NCBI GenBank assembly: GCA_040386295.1
Contig: JAZKFR010000170.1
Coordinates: forward strand, 1-17,159
DNA length: 17,159 nt
DNA from: JAZKFR01 sp040386295
GTDB taxonomy: Bacteria > Pseudomonadota > Gammaproteobacteria > Burkholderiales > Rhodocyclaceae
Direction: 5' to 3'
Shown: positions 1-6,374 of the stretch, one piece after another
Numbering within the stretch: position 1 is the first letter of the stretch
Layout: every line of letters starts with the position of its first letter
Program-made: the position numbers and the translations under genes
Notes under the pieces: model-generated
Database searches by the model: none
Seen by the model: only the letters and a program-made list of their open reading frames with translations
What the model was told of the DNA's origin: nothing

Positions 1-76
<76 letters not shown>

Positions 77-510
77 AGGCTTGTTACGGCTTGTTACGAT
101 TAGGATCGCTGCAAAGGCCTTGCTATCCACCCAGTAAGCGAGTCGTCTCCGATTCGCGAATCACCGAATTGTCTAGTTCTCCCAGCAGTTGGCTCGATAT
201 CCGCCCGCCCCATCTAGTGCTTTACCTCGATTTCTCTGCGCGCCTTGTTTCTTCTGCTTGCCGGTTTTTATGTTCCTTTGTCAGGCCTAGCAGGCTGCGT
301 TCTTGAGCTGCTTCACTGTTTTCTATCCCTGGTGAAGCCTAGGGTGCATTCAGCGCGCGCCACTGTATCACTTTGCCGCGATCGCAACTCATGGTGCTAT
401 CTCTGCGGCAAGTTGTCGCGCGCATCCATTCTTTAGTTAGCTTGATTGGCCGGCATATTCAGTGCACACGTGTAGGTCTTTATCTGTGCCTAAATTTTAT
501 TTTTTGCTGA
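77..510. other. Intergenic stretch with no recognisable gene
   Basis: Reading frames here are short, overlap the tRNA or have no family-like composition, so I see no supported gene. Visible structure: a perfect 10-bp tandem duplication (GGCTTGTTAC at 78-87 and 88-97) directly after the tRNA CCA, and a 7-bp inverted repeat TTGCCGC/GCGGCAA at 373-379 and 405-411. I found no convincing U-tract terminator for the tRNA. The stretch is pyrimidine-rich in places and could be decayed sequence. Confidence 0.5.
78..97. repeat. 10-bp perfect tandem duplication next to tRNA-Ser
   Basis: GGCTTGTTAC occurs twice head to tail, starting two bases after the tRNA CCA end. It may be a replication-slippage duplication or a scar of an integration or excision event at the tRNA 3' end. 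The sequence alone does not tell which. Confidence 0.7.
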
Positions 511-512
511 TG

Positions 513-540
513 TGTAAGAAATTCGTTGTCGGCTCGACTA
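513..540 (+). promoter_or_regulatory. Candidate ECF-sigma-type promoter for the bufferin-like gene
   Basis: TGTAAG (513-518) is followed after 16 bases by CGACTA (535-540). This resembles the GTAAC-like -35 and CGT/CGA-like -10 elements used by ECF sigma factors that control DUF2282/DUF692 genes, such as Caulobacter SigF. Transcription would begin near 546, leaving a leader of about 75 nt before the ATG at 622. No convincing sigma70 pair was seen at this place. The match is partial, so the call is tentative. Confidence 0.35.
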
Positions 541-621
541 ATAGCCAGCAGTCGAGATTTTCCTTGGTTGCAAAATAGCGAGCTCTATCACGTAGTTTTA
601 AATCCATCGGGAGAAAAAGTA

Positions 622-945
622 ATGAAAGTAACAAGCATGAACACTAACAAATCACGTGTCGTAAGCTCAATCGCTTTGGCCATGACCGTCGCATTAGCTG
701 TTTCGGCAACCCCTGTGGCAGCGCAAGACAAAATGGATGGCAAGGAAAAGTGCTTTGGCGTTGCACTAAAAGGCAAAAACGATTGCAAAGCAGGTGCTGG
801 AACCACCTGCGCTGGTACGGCTAGAACAGATTATCAAGGTAATGCTTGGGTGCTTGTTCCGAAAGGTACCTGCGAAAAGACCGCTGCCCCAAGTTCGCCG
901 ACGGGACACGGTCAATTGTCTGAGTTTAAAGAGAAAAAAGTTTAA
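622..945 (+). CDS. DUF2282 / BufA1-family bufferin-type periplasmic metallophore precursor
   Basis: The product is a 107-residue secreted protein. Residues 1-34 are a signal peptide with basic residues K10/R12, a hydrophobic core and a cleavage site VAA|QD. The mature part carries four cysteines at 44, 55, 63 and 84 in the family pattern KEKCFGV..GKNDC...CAG.A.TD...WV.VPKGTCE. Members of this family (bufferins) are ribosomally made peptides whose central cysteines are modified by a DUF692 MNIO enzyme (BufB) with a partner protein (BufC), and they protect cells by binding copper. ATG 622 is chosen because GGGAGA (609-614) lies 7 bases upstream and the signal peptide begins right after it; an earlier in-frame start at 526 would bury the signal. 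No bufB, bufC or sigma gene adjoins: tRNA-Ser is upstream and rpsB downstream. Family call is firm; modification and metal binding are inferred. Confidence 0.85.
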   Translation: MKVTSMNTNKSRVVSSIALAMTVALAVSATPVAAQDKMDGKEKCFGVALKGKNDCKAGAGTTCAGTARTDYQGNAWVLVPKGTCEKTAAPSSPTGHGQLSEFKEKKV

Positions 946-969
946 CTCTTCGTGTAAAACCTAGTTCTG

Positions 970-1010
970 CTGCCACGATTCATCCCTTTTTCTTATCTGG
1001 ATCGTGGCAG
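970..1010 (+). terminator. Hairpin after the bufferin-like gene, possible terminator
   Basis: A perfect 10-bp inverted repeat, CTGCCACGAT (970-979) with ATCGTGGCAG (1001-1010), starts 25 bases after the stop codon. A few further pairs inside (U-G, C-G, A-U) reduce the loop to about 15 nt. The stem is GC-rich enough to end transcription, but only a weak T-rich stretch (TTGCCAATTT) follows. It may be an inefficient terminator or a 3' stabilising hairpin. Confidence 0.5.
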
Positions 1011-1267
1011 TTGCCAATTTCCCCACGCTTCCCTGCGCGCATTCCAAGCAAAACGCGAAAGTCTGCCTTAAAGCCTAGATGATCTCAAACTAAGCTTGAT
1101 TAGCGCCCTTTACGTGAATACCCAGAGTGAATTTATGCAGTCTCGCCGCTTGCATTCTATTGTCAAAGTACAGGCCTGGCAGTGTGCAAATCTGCTGTAC
1201 AAATCATCAACGCCGAAAATTGGCGAGCGAATTCTTGTATTTGTGATCAATTAAAACGACAGCGTAT
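1011..1267. other. Intergenic stretch upstream of the rpsB promoter, no gene seen
   Basis: No reading frame on either strand resembles a known protein. In many betaproteobacteria a divergent methionine aminopeptidase gene (map) lies upstream of rpsB; the reverse complement here shows no trace of it. A 6-bp inverted repeat GTACAG/CTGTAC (1168-1173 and 1195-1200) is the only structure noted, and it may be chance. Confidence 0.45.
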
Positions 1268-1297
1268 TTGAGTTTTCATTGCCGCTAATGCTACAAT
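1268..1297 (+). promoter_or_regulatory. Sigma70-type promoter of the rpsB operon
   Basis: TTGAGT (1268-1273) and TACAAT (1292-1297) are separated by 18 bases, matching the consensus at 4 of 6 and 5 of 6 positions. Transcription would begin near 1304, giving a structured leader of about 170 nt before rpsB. A weaker second possibility is TATAAC at 1421-1426 with TTGTTT 19 bases upstream. Confidence 0.6.
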
Positions 1298-1302
1298 TGA
1301 GC

Positions 1303-1380
1303 GGTTTTGCTGGTCTGTGTTAGCAAAATCACAGTGTGTCAAAGTGACACACAAAGCGCTTCTAGTTTAGAGATGCGCTT
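1303..1380 (+). promoter_or_regulatory. Structured rpsB leader: three consecutive hairpins
   Basis: Three inverted repeats fill the predicted 5' leader. The first pairs 1303-1311 with 1322-1330 (TTTTGCT/AGCAAAA core plus G-U and G-C pairs). The second is GTGTGTCA/TGACACAC (1334-1341, 1345-1352) with an AAG loop. The third is AAGCGC/GCGCTT (1354-1359, 1375-1380) with an inner TCTA/TAGA stem. In E. coli, ribosomal protein S2 represses rpsB-tsf through a folded 5' leader, so this region is the natural candidate for such control. The equivalence is inferred, not shown by sequence identity. Confidence 0.5.
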
Positions 1381-1475
1381 ATTACGCACATTCGCTTGTT
1401 TCAAGGGTGTCTGTTCAAAATATAACAGGCGGTATCTGAGCGAATGGTGGCTTAACCCTTATGGAGAGTAAAAAT

Positions 1476-2228
1476 ATGTCAGCAACAATGCGTCAAATGC
1501 TTGAAGCCGGTGTGCACTTTGGACATCAAACACGTTTCTGGAACCCGAAGATGGCGCAATACATTTTCGGTGCGCGCAGCAAAATTCACATCGTCAATCT
1601 GGAAAAAACATTAGTCAAATACAACGAAGCGATAAGCTTCGTGCGCAAGCTGTCCGCTAATAAAGGCAATATTTTATTCGTCAGCACCAAGCGCCAAGCG
1701 CGCGAAATTTTGGCTGAAGAAGCCACCCGCTCAGGCTCGTCTTATGTTGATCAGCGCTGGCTTGGCGGCATGCTAACCAACTTCAAAACGGTAAAGCAAT
1801 CGATCAAGCGCCTGAAGGATATGGAGCTTATGTCTGTTGATGGTTCTTTTGGCCGTATGGGCAAAAAAGAAGTGTTGATGGCGGAGCGCGAGCTGGCCAA
1901 GNNNNNNNNNNAGTTGAGAAAATCAATTGGCGGTATTAAAGATATGAATACCTTGCCAGACGCTCTATTCGTCATTGACGTGGGTTACCACAAGATCGCC
2001 ATCACCGAAGCTAATAAACTAGGAATTCCCGTGATTGCCGTGGTTGATACCAACCACTCACCAGAAGGCGTTGATTACGTTATTCCGGGTAATGACGATT
2101 CGTCTCGCGCCATTCGCCTCTATGCCCGTGGTGTAGCAGATGCCATTCTCGAAGGGCGTAATCAATTTATTGAAGAAATTGTGATGGCTGACTCGTCAGA
2201 CGAGTTCGTCGAAGAAAGTGCGGAATAA
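1476..2228 (+). CDS. rpsB: 30S ribosomal protein S2 (contains a 10-N assembly gap)
   Basis: S2 is a structural protein of the small ribosomal subunit that helps recruit S1. The protein opens with the classic MRQMLEAGVHFGHQTRFWNP segment and contains FVSTKRQAREI, QRWLGGMLTNFKT and PDALFVIDV..H-type/IPVIAVVDTNHSPEGVDYVIPGNDD motifs. ATG 1476 is chosen over ATG 1461 because GGAGAG (1463-1468) lies just upstream of it and the family starts there. Ten Ns occupy 1902-1911. Expected family sequence runs RELAK directly into L-x-KSIGG; here four unknown codons lie between, so the Ns plus a repeated AG look like padding between abutting contigs. Without those 12 bases the protein would be 246 residues, close to the 241 of E. 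coli. First gene of the long operon, followed by tsf. Confidence 0.95.
   Translation: MSATMRQMLEAGVHFGHQTRFWNPKMAQYIFGARSKIHIVNLEKTLVKYNEAISFVRKLSANKGNILFVSTKRQAREILAEEATRSGSSYVDQRWLGGMLTNFKTVKQSIKRLKDMELMSVDGSFGRMGKKEVLMAERELAKXXXXLRKSIGGIKDMNTLPDALFVIDVGYHKIAITEANKLGIPVIAVVDTNHSPEGVDYVIPGNDDSSRAIRLYARGVADAILEGRNQFIEEIVMADSSDEFVEESAE
1902..1911. other. 10-N assembly gap inside rpsB
   Basis: Ten undetermined bases lie in the middle of rpsB. The left flank ends in AAG and the right flank begins with AG. Collapsing the Ns and the shared AG restores an in-frame, family-like sequence, so real missing DNA is unlikely. Confidence 0.9.
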
Positions 2229-2240
2229 CAGCTATCACTA

Positions 2241-2276
2241 ACCTAACGCATTCTTTCTGTGAACAATGCGTTAGGT
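2241..2276 (+). terminator. Perfect 12-bp hairpin between rpsB and tsf (attenuator or processing site)
   Basis: ACCTAACGCATT (2241-2252) pairs fully with AATGCGTTAGGT (2265-2276) around a 12-nt loop, 12 bases after the rpsB stop. The bases that follow (ATAATAATTAG) are A/T-rich but not a U-tract, so full termination is unlikely. A partial attenuator, or an RNA hairpin protecting the upstream message, would help explain different amounts of S2 and EF-Ts. Confidence 0.55.
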
Positions 2277-2350
2277 ATAATAATTAGTTCAATAAATTGG
2301 CATAAATTGAGGCGTGTTTAGAAATTGACGCGCTTACTGTGGAGATAAAA

Positions 2351-3265
2351 ATGGCGGAAATTACCGCAGCAATGGTAAAAATGCTTCGTGAAAAAACCGA
2401 TGCGCCGATGATGGAATGCAAGAAAGCATTAACTGAAGCGCTTGGTGATTTGTCTAAAGCTGAAGAAATTCTCCGAGTCAAATTAGGATCAAAAGCAAGT
2501 AAAGCAGCCACCCGCGTTACCGCAGAAGGCGTTGTGAGCGTCTATATCTCTGCAGATGCTCGACTTGGGGCTATGGTTGAAGTGAATTGCGAAACTGATT
2601 TTGTCGCCAAAAACGACGATTTTCTAAATCTAGCAAAATCTTGTGCTGAGCTTGTCGCTAAGCATAACCCAGTTGATGTTACTGCTTTGTCTGAGCTGCC
2701 GATGGGCGATGGTAGCGTCGAGTCAACGCGTACAGCTCTGGTTGGGAAAATTGGTGAAAACACTTCGATTCGTCGTTTTGTTCGTATCGAAGCCAAAGGC
2801 AAATTAGCCAACTATATTCACGGTGGCGCCAAAATCGGTGTGCTCGTTGATCAAATCGGTGGCGATGAACAGCTAGCCAAAGACTTGGCGATGCACATTG
2901 CAGCCTCTAAACCCAAGTCACTAGACGCCTCCGGTGTCCCTGCTGAGTTGATCGATGCCGAGCGCCGTGTAGCACAGGAAAAAGCCGCTGAAGAAGCAGC
3001 CAGTAAAGGAAAAGAAATTCCTCCTGAAATGCTCGCCAAACGTGTCGAAGGTTCAGTACAAAAATTCCTTAAGGAAGTGACTTTGCTTGGTCAGCCTTTT
3101 GTCAAGGACGACAAAAAGACGGTTGAGCAAGTCTTGAAAGCACAATCAGCCTCAATCGCCAGCTTCACGCTCTACGTAGTAGGCGAGGGGATTGAGAAAA
3201 AAGTGAATGATTTCGCTGCAGAGGTGGCTGCCCAAGCAGCCGCTGCATCAGCTGCGCAACACTAA
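2351..3265 (+). CDS. tsf: Translation elongation factor Ts
   Basis: EF-Ts is the cytoplasmic nucleotide exchange factor that releases GDP from EF-Tu. The 304-residue protein begins MAEITAAMVKMLREKTDAPM with the UBA-like N-terminal domain (about residues 1-55) and carries the TDFVAKN motif near residues 81-87 that contacts EF-Tu. Two EF-Ts core subdomains follow. ATG 2351 is supported by GGAGAT at 2341-2346. The C-terminus is an Ala-rich tail of roughly 20 residues, somewhat longer than the 283-residue E. coli protein. It lies 122 bases after rpsB, with a hairpin between, and 34 bases before pyrH. Confidence 0.97.
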   Translation: MAEITAAMVKMLREKTDAPMMECKKALTEALGDLSKAEEILRVKLGSKASKAATRVTAEGVVSVYISADARLGAMVEVNCETDFVAKNDDFLNLAKSCAELVAKHNPVDVTALSELPMGDGSVESTRTALVGKIGENTSIRRFVRIEAKGKLANYIHGGAKIGVLVDQIGGDEQLAKDLAMHIAASKPKSLDASGVPAELIDAERRVAQEKAAEEAASKGKEIPPEMLAKRVEGSVQKFLKEVTLLGQPFVKDDKKTVEQVLKAQSASIASFTLYVVGEGIEKKVNDFAAEVAAQAAAASAAQH

Positions 3266-3299
3266 CCCATTGCTGAAAAAGAAAGCTAACGCAATCACT

Positions 3300-4012
3300 A
3301 TGCTCGAAGCGACGACAGAAGGCGCGCCAAAATTCAAACGTATTCTCCTGAAACTGTCGGGAGAGGCTTTGATGGGCAGTGATGCCTATGGCATTAATCG
3401 CCAAACAATCTCCGACATCGTTGCGGAAATTAAATCTGTCGTCGATTTAGGCGTGCAACTGGGTGTTGTCATTGGTGGTGGCAATATTTTTCGGGGTGTT
3501 GCCCCTGCTGCAACCGGCATGGATCGATGCTTGCTACCGTGATGAATGGCTTGGCTTTGCATGACGCGATGCGTGCGGCAGGGATGGTTTCCCGCGTGCA
3601 ATCTGCTTTGGCAATTGAGCAGGTCGTTGAGCCTTATATTCGCGCCAAGGCGATTCGCTATTTAGAGCAGGGTCGGATCGTTATTTTTACGGCGGGCACT
3701 GGGAATCCTTTTTTCACGACGGATACCGCTGCTGCTTTGCGTGGGGCTGAGATCGGTGCTGAAATCGTACTTAAAGCAACAAAAGTCGATGGTATTTACT
3801 CGGCTGATCCCAAGAAAGATCCCAACGCGACGCGCTACGATCGAATTAGTTTTAACGATGCTATCGCCAGGAATCTGGCCGTTATGGACGCCACCGCTTT
3901 TTCTTTGTGCCGCGATCAGAAATTACCTATTAACGTGTTTTCGATCTTCAAACGTGGTGCCTTAAAGCGTGTGCTGATGGGTGAAAACGAAGGCACACTG
4001 GTTTATTGCTGA
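3300..4012 (+). pseudogene. pyrH: UMP kinase, interrupted by an out-of-frame deletion of about 22 bp
   Basis: Bacterial UMP kinase (amino acid kinase fold) phosphorylates UMP to UDP in pyrimidine nucleotide synthesis. Two frames together spell the enzyme. From ATG 3300 the first runs through LLKLSGEALMG, VIGGGNIFRG and GMDR, then reaches a stop at 3540-3542. From 3527 the second resumes with MLATVMNGLALHDAMR, AGTGNPFFTTDTAA, KATKVDG and ends at 4012. In relatives GMDR is followed by about seven residues (ATADYMG-like) before MLATVMN; these are absent and the frame shifts, as a loss of 22 bases at 3525-3527 would produce. Adding 22 bases gives 244 residues, the family length (241 in E. coli). 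Because pyrH is essential and normally single-copy, a sequencing or assembly error is more likely than a dead gene. The start has only a weak Shine-Dalgarno sequence (GAAAG). Confidence 0.9.
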
Positions 4013-4023
4013 CGGAGCGAAAA

Positions 4024-4584
4024 ATGTCAATTTTAGTGTTGAAAAAAAATACCGAAGAAAAAATGCATAAATCGCTAGAGGTACTGAAAACAGACCTCAG
4101 CAAAATACGCACTGGCCGTGCGCACACCGGCTTGTTAGATCATATCCAGGTTGAGTACTACGGCGCTATGGTACCGATCAACACAGTAGCGAATATCACT
4201 TTGGCTGATGCACGGACTATCGGTGTTCAGGTTTGGGAAAAAAACATGTCTGGCAAGGTCGAAAAAGCCATTCGTGATGGTGATCTTGGCCTGAATCCTT
4301 ACAGTCAAGGTGAGCTAATACGTGTTCCCATGCCATTGCTTACCGAAGAGCGTCGTCGCGACTTAATTAAAGTTGTTAAAAATGAGGGCGAAACAGCAAA
4401 AATTGCTGTGCGTAACCTTAGACGTGACAGCAACGCGTCTTTAAAAGAACTGTTAAAAAACAAAGAGTGTTCAGAAGACGAAGAGCGTCGCGCGCAGGAA
4501 GAAATCCAAAAATTAACGGACAAATATGTGTCTGAGATTGATAAACAACTATCTCAAAAAGAAGCTGAATTGATGGCGATTTGA
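4024..4584 (+). CDS. frr: Ribosome recycling factor
   Basis: RRF, with EF-G, splits post-termination ribosomes. The 186-residue protein matches the family length (185 in E. coli) and shows the conserved EEKMHKSLE start, KIRTGRAHTGLLDHIQVEYYG, TIGVQVWEK, AIRDGDLGLNP and RVPMPLLTEERRRDLIK segments, followed by the long C-terminal helix (NLRRDSNASLKELLKN to the end). Domain I is the three-helix bundle and domain II is inserted around residues 30-105. ATG 4024 is supported by GGAG at 4014-4017, six bases upstream, just after the pyrH stop. The pyrH-frr pairing is widely conserved. Confidence 0.97.
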   Translation: MSILVLKKNTEEKMHKSLEVLKTDLSKIRTGRAHTGLLDHIQVEYYGAMVPINTVANITLADARTIGVQVWEKNMSGKVEKAIRDGDLGLNPYSQGELIRVPMPLLTEERRRDLIKVVKNEGETAKIAVRNLRRDSNASLKELLKNKECSEDEERRAQEEIQKLTDKYVSEIDKQLSQKEAELMAI

Positions 4585-4624
4585 TTCAATTCGCTTAAAT
4601 TCAGCCTCTTGAATAGCATTCTAA

Positions 4625-5491
4625 ATGGCTATTTTTTCAAGCGTGACACAAACAGTTCCACCGAGTAGTGCGCTGCCGCGCCATGTCGCCATCATTATGG
4701 ACGGCAATGGTCGTTGGGCAAAAAAGCGTTTCATGCCACGTTTTGCCGGGCACTATCGAGGACTGGAGGCGGTCAGAGATGCAGTGAAATACTGCCTTGA
4801 GCATCAAATTAAATACCTCACCTTGTTCGCTTTCAGTTCGGAAAATTGGCGTCGTCCAGAAGAAGAAGTTGCTTTACTGATGCAGCTTTTTGCACGAGCT
4901 TTGACGCAAGAAATTGCCAAACTTGACCGTAATGGCGTCTGTTTGAAAATCGTTGGCGACACAAGTGTTTTTTCGCCCAAGCTGCAAAATTTGATTCGTA
5001 ACGCCGAGGAAAAGACGGCTGGAAATAGCCACTTAACCTTGAGTATCGCGGCCAATTACGGTGGACGTTGGGATATTTTACAAGCCATGAACCGCATGAG
5101 TACCGTATTGCCTGAGAAACGGGGTGCATGGCAAGAGTCTGATTTGTCGCCTTATTTGGCAATGAGTTATGCCCCAGAGCCCGACCTGTTCGTGCGTACT
5201 GGTGGCGAACAGCGCGTGAGTAATTTTCTGCTTTGGCAGTTGGCTTATACCGAGTTTTATTTCACCGATACGCTCTGGCCAGAGTTTGACGTCAAAGCTT
5301 TTGATGCGGCGATCGCTTCGTATCAAAAGCGCGAACGTCGTTTTGGTCGGACAAGTGATCAGTTGCTTCCTACTGCCTTAGCTACTGCTAACGATGCGCC
5401 TCCATTGCCCTCTGCTTTAGGGCAATCGGACTCGATAAGCGTCGCGCAAAATGTTGTAGCTTCTGCAGTCAGTCTGTCACCAGATGCTTAA
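4625..5491 (+). CDS. uppS: Undecaprenyl diphosphate synthase (di-trans,poly-cis) with a C-terminal tail
   Basis: This cis-prenyltransferase condenses isopentenyl diphosphate onto farnesyl diphosphate to make the lipid carrier for peptidoglycan and O-antigen. Visible motifs: HVAIIMDGNGRWA with catalytic Asp26, FAFSSENW at 68-75, and RTGGEQRVSNFLLWQ at 191-205 with the following AYTEFYFTDTLWPEF. The conserved domain ends near residue 243 (RRFGRT). A tail of about 45 residues follows, Ala/Ser/Pro-rich and probably disordered, making the protein 288 residues against 253 in E. coli. No clear Shine-Dalgarno sequence precedes ATG 4625; an in-frame GTG at 4643 is possible but worse placed. The stop overlaps the cdsA start by 8 bases, suggesting translational coupling. 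Confidence 0.96.
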   Translation: MAIFSSVTQTVPPSSALPRHVAIIMDGNGRWAKKRFMPRFAGHYRGLEAVRDAVKYCLEHQIKYLTLFAFSSENWRRPEEEVALLMQLFARALTQEIAKLDRNGVCLKIVGDTSVFSPKLQNLIRNAEEKTAGNSHLTLSIAANYGGRWDILQAMNRMSTVLPEKRGAWQESDLSPYLAMSYAPEPDLFVRTGGEQRVSNFLLWQLAYTEFYFTDTLWPEFDVKAFDAAIASYQKRERRFGRTSDQLLPTALATANDAPPLPSALGQSDSISVAQNVVASAVSLSPDA

Positions 5492-6374
5492 GACCCGTTT
5501 TCTTACCGCTTGCGTCTTACTTAGCGTTTTTTTATTTGTTTTGTTCGCGTCGCCGCAGCTTATCTGGGCGCTCTTCGCTACGCTGATTGCGCTCCTTGCC
5601 GCCTGGGAATGGGGGGCTTTGATGCGTTTGTGTTCTAGCATGCGAATTGCTTTAAGTTTCACAATGTTGCTGATTTGTCTCGCGCTGATCATGTTTGTCC
5701 CGACTGCGCTTGGAATAAGCGCTGATTGGCAAGAAAATACGCCCGCTTTTTTTCGTTCTGCGTGGCAATTTGGGCGCTGGCTTTACGTCCCCGCTTTAAT
5801 TTTTTGGTTGATTCTTGCTCCTCTCTGGATAATAAAACGTTGGTCTTTACAGGCGCTTCCTCCTGTCGCCGCCCTGGCTGTTGGTTTCTTACTGATATTA
5901 CCGACTTGGTTAGCGCTCATACAGCTCAGACGAGCAGGCGCGCTTGAGCTCTTGATTATTATGTCCTTCGTTTGGTTAGCGGATATTGCTGCTTATTTCT
6001 CCGGGCGACGTTTTGGTAAGCATAAACTTGCTCCAAGTATTAGTCCTGGCAAGACACAGGAAGGTGCATTCGGCGCAATTTGTTGTGTCTGTGTTTATGG
6101 TCTTTTTTTCTTACCTAAACTTTCTCTATCTTTGCCTTCTTTGACGGCGTTTAACCAAGCCTTAGTACTATTCTCTTTTCTGCTTTTATTGGTATTTCTG
6201 ACGGCCTTGAGCATTTTCGGGGATTTGTTTGAGTCGCTACTCAAACGGCAAGTCAACATTAAAGACAGTAGTAGGCTTTTGCCAGGACACGGCGGGATAC
6301 TGGATCGTATCGATAGCCTTACGTCGACCCTGCCTCTGGTTGCTTTGCTTTGGCTTTTAAGCCGTATCGCATGA
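5484..6374 (+). CDS. cdsA: Phosphatidate cytidylyltransferase (CDP-diglyceride synthase)
   Basis: CdsA is an inner-membrane enzyme that makes CDP-diacylglycerol from CTP and phosphatidic acid, the branch-point precursor of phosphatidylethanolamine, phosphatidylglycerol and cardiolipin. The 296-residue protein is strongly hydrophobic, with about eight membrane segments. Near the C-terminus it carries the family signature: LLKRQVNIKDSSR, then LPGHGGILDRIDS, holding the KD and HGG..DR.D residues that bind metal and substrate. Another typical segment is WLADIAAYFSGRRFGKHKLA with SPGKTQEG. ATG 5484 overlaps the uppS stop, with no clear separate ribosome site. Its TGA overlaps the dxr ATG (ATGA at 6371-6374). 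Confidence 0.95.
   Translation: MLKTRFLTACVLLSVFLFVLFASPQLIWALFATLIALLAAWEWGALMRLCSSMRIALSFTMLLICLALIMFVPTALGISADWQENTPAFFRSAWQFGRWLYVPALIFWLILAPLWIIKRWSLQALPPVAALAVGFLLILPTWLALIQLRRAGALELLIIMSFVWLADIAAYFSGRRFGKHKLAPSISPGKTQEGAFGAICCVCVYGLFFLPKLSLSLPSLTAFNQALVLFSFLLLLVFLTALSIFGDLFESLLKRQVNIKDSSRLLPGHGGILDRIDSLTSTLPLVALLWLLSRIA

Noticed and set aside
245..436. 63-residue hydrophobic, Cys-containing plus-strand frame
   Set aside because: No Shine-Dalgarno sequence and no recognisable family; hydrophobicity follows from pyrimidine-rich DNA.
526..621. Longer N-terminus for the bufferin-like protein
   Set aside because: It would put 32 residues before the signal peptide and overlap the candidate promoter; ATG 622 has a proper ribosome site.
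3500..3545. Programmed frameshift in pyrH
   Set aside because: No slippery sequence is seen and about seven conserved residues are missing, which frameshifting cannot restore.
4564..4605. 8-bp inverted repeat GCTGAATT/AATTCAGC at the end of frr as a terminator
   Set aside because: AT-rich stem, 26-nt loop, no U-tract, and the operon continues into uppS.
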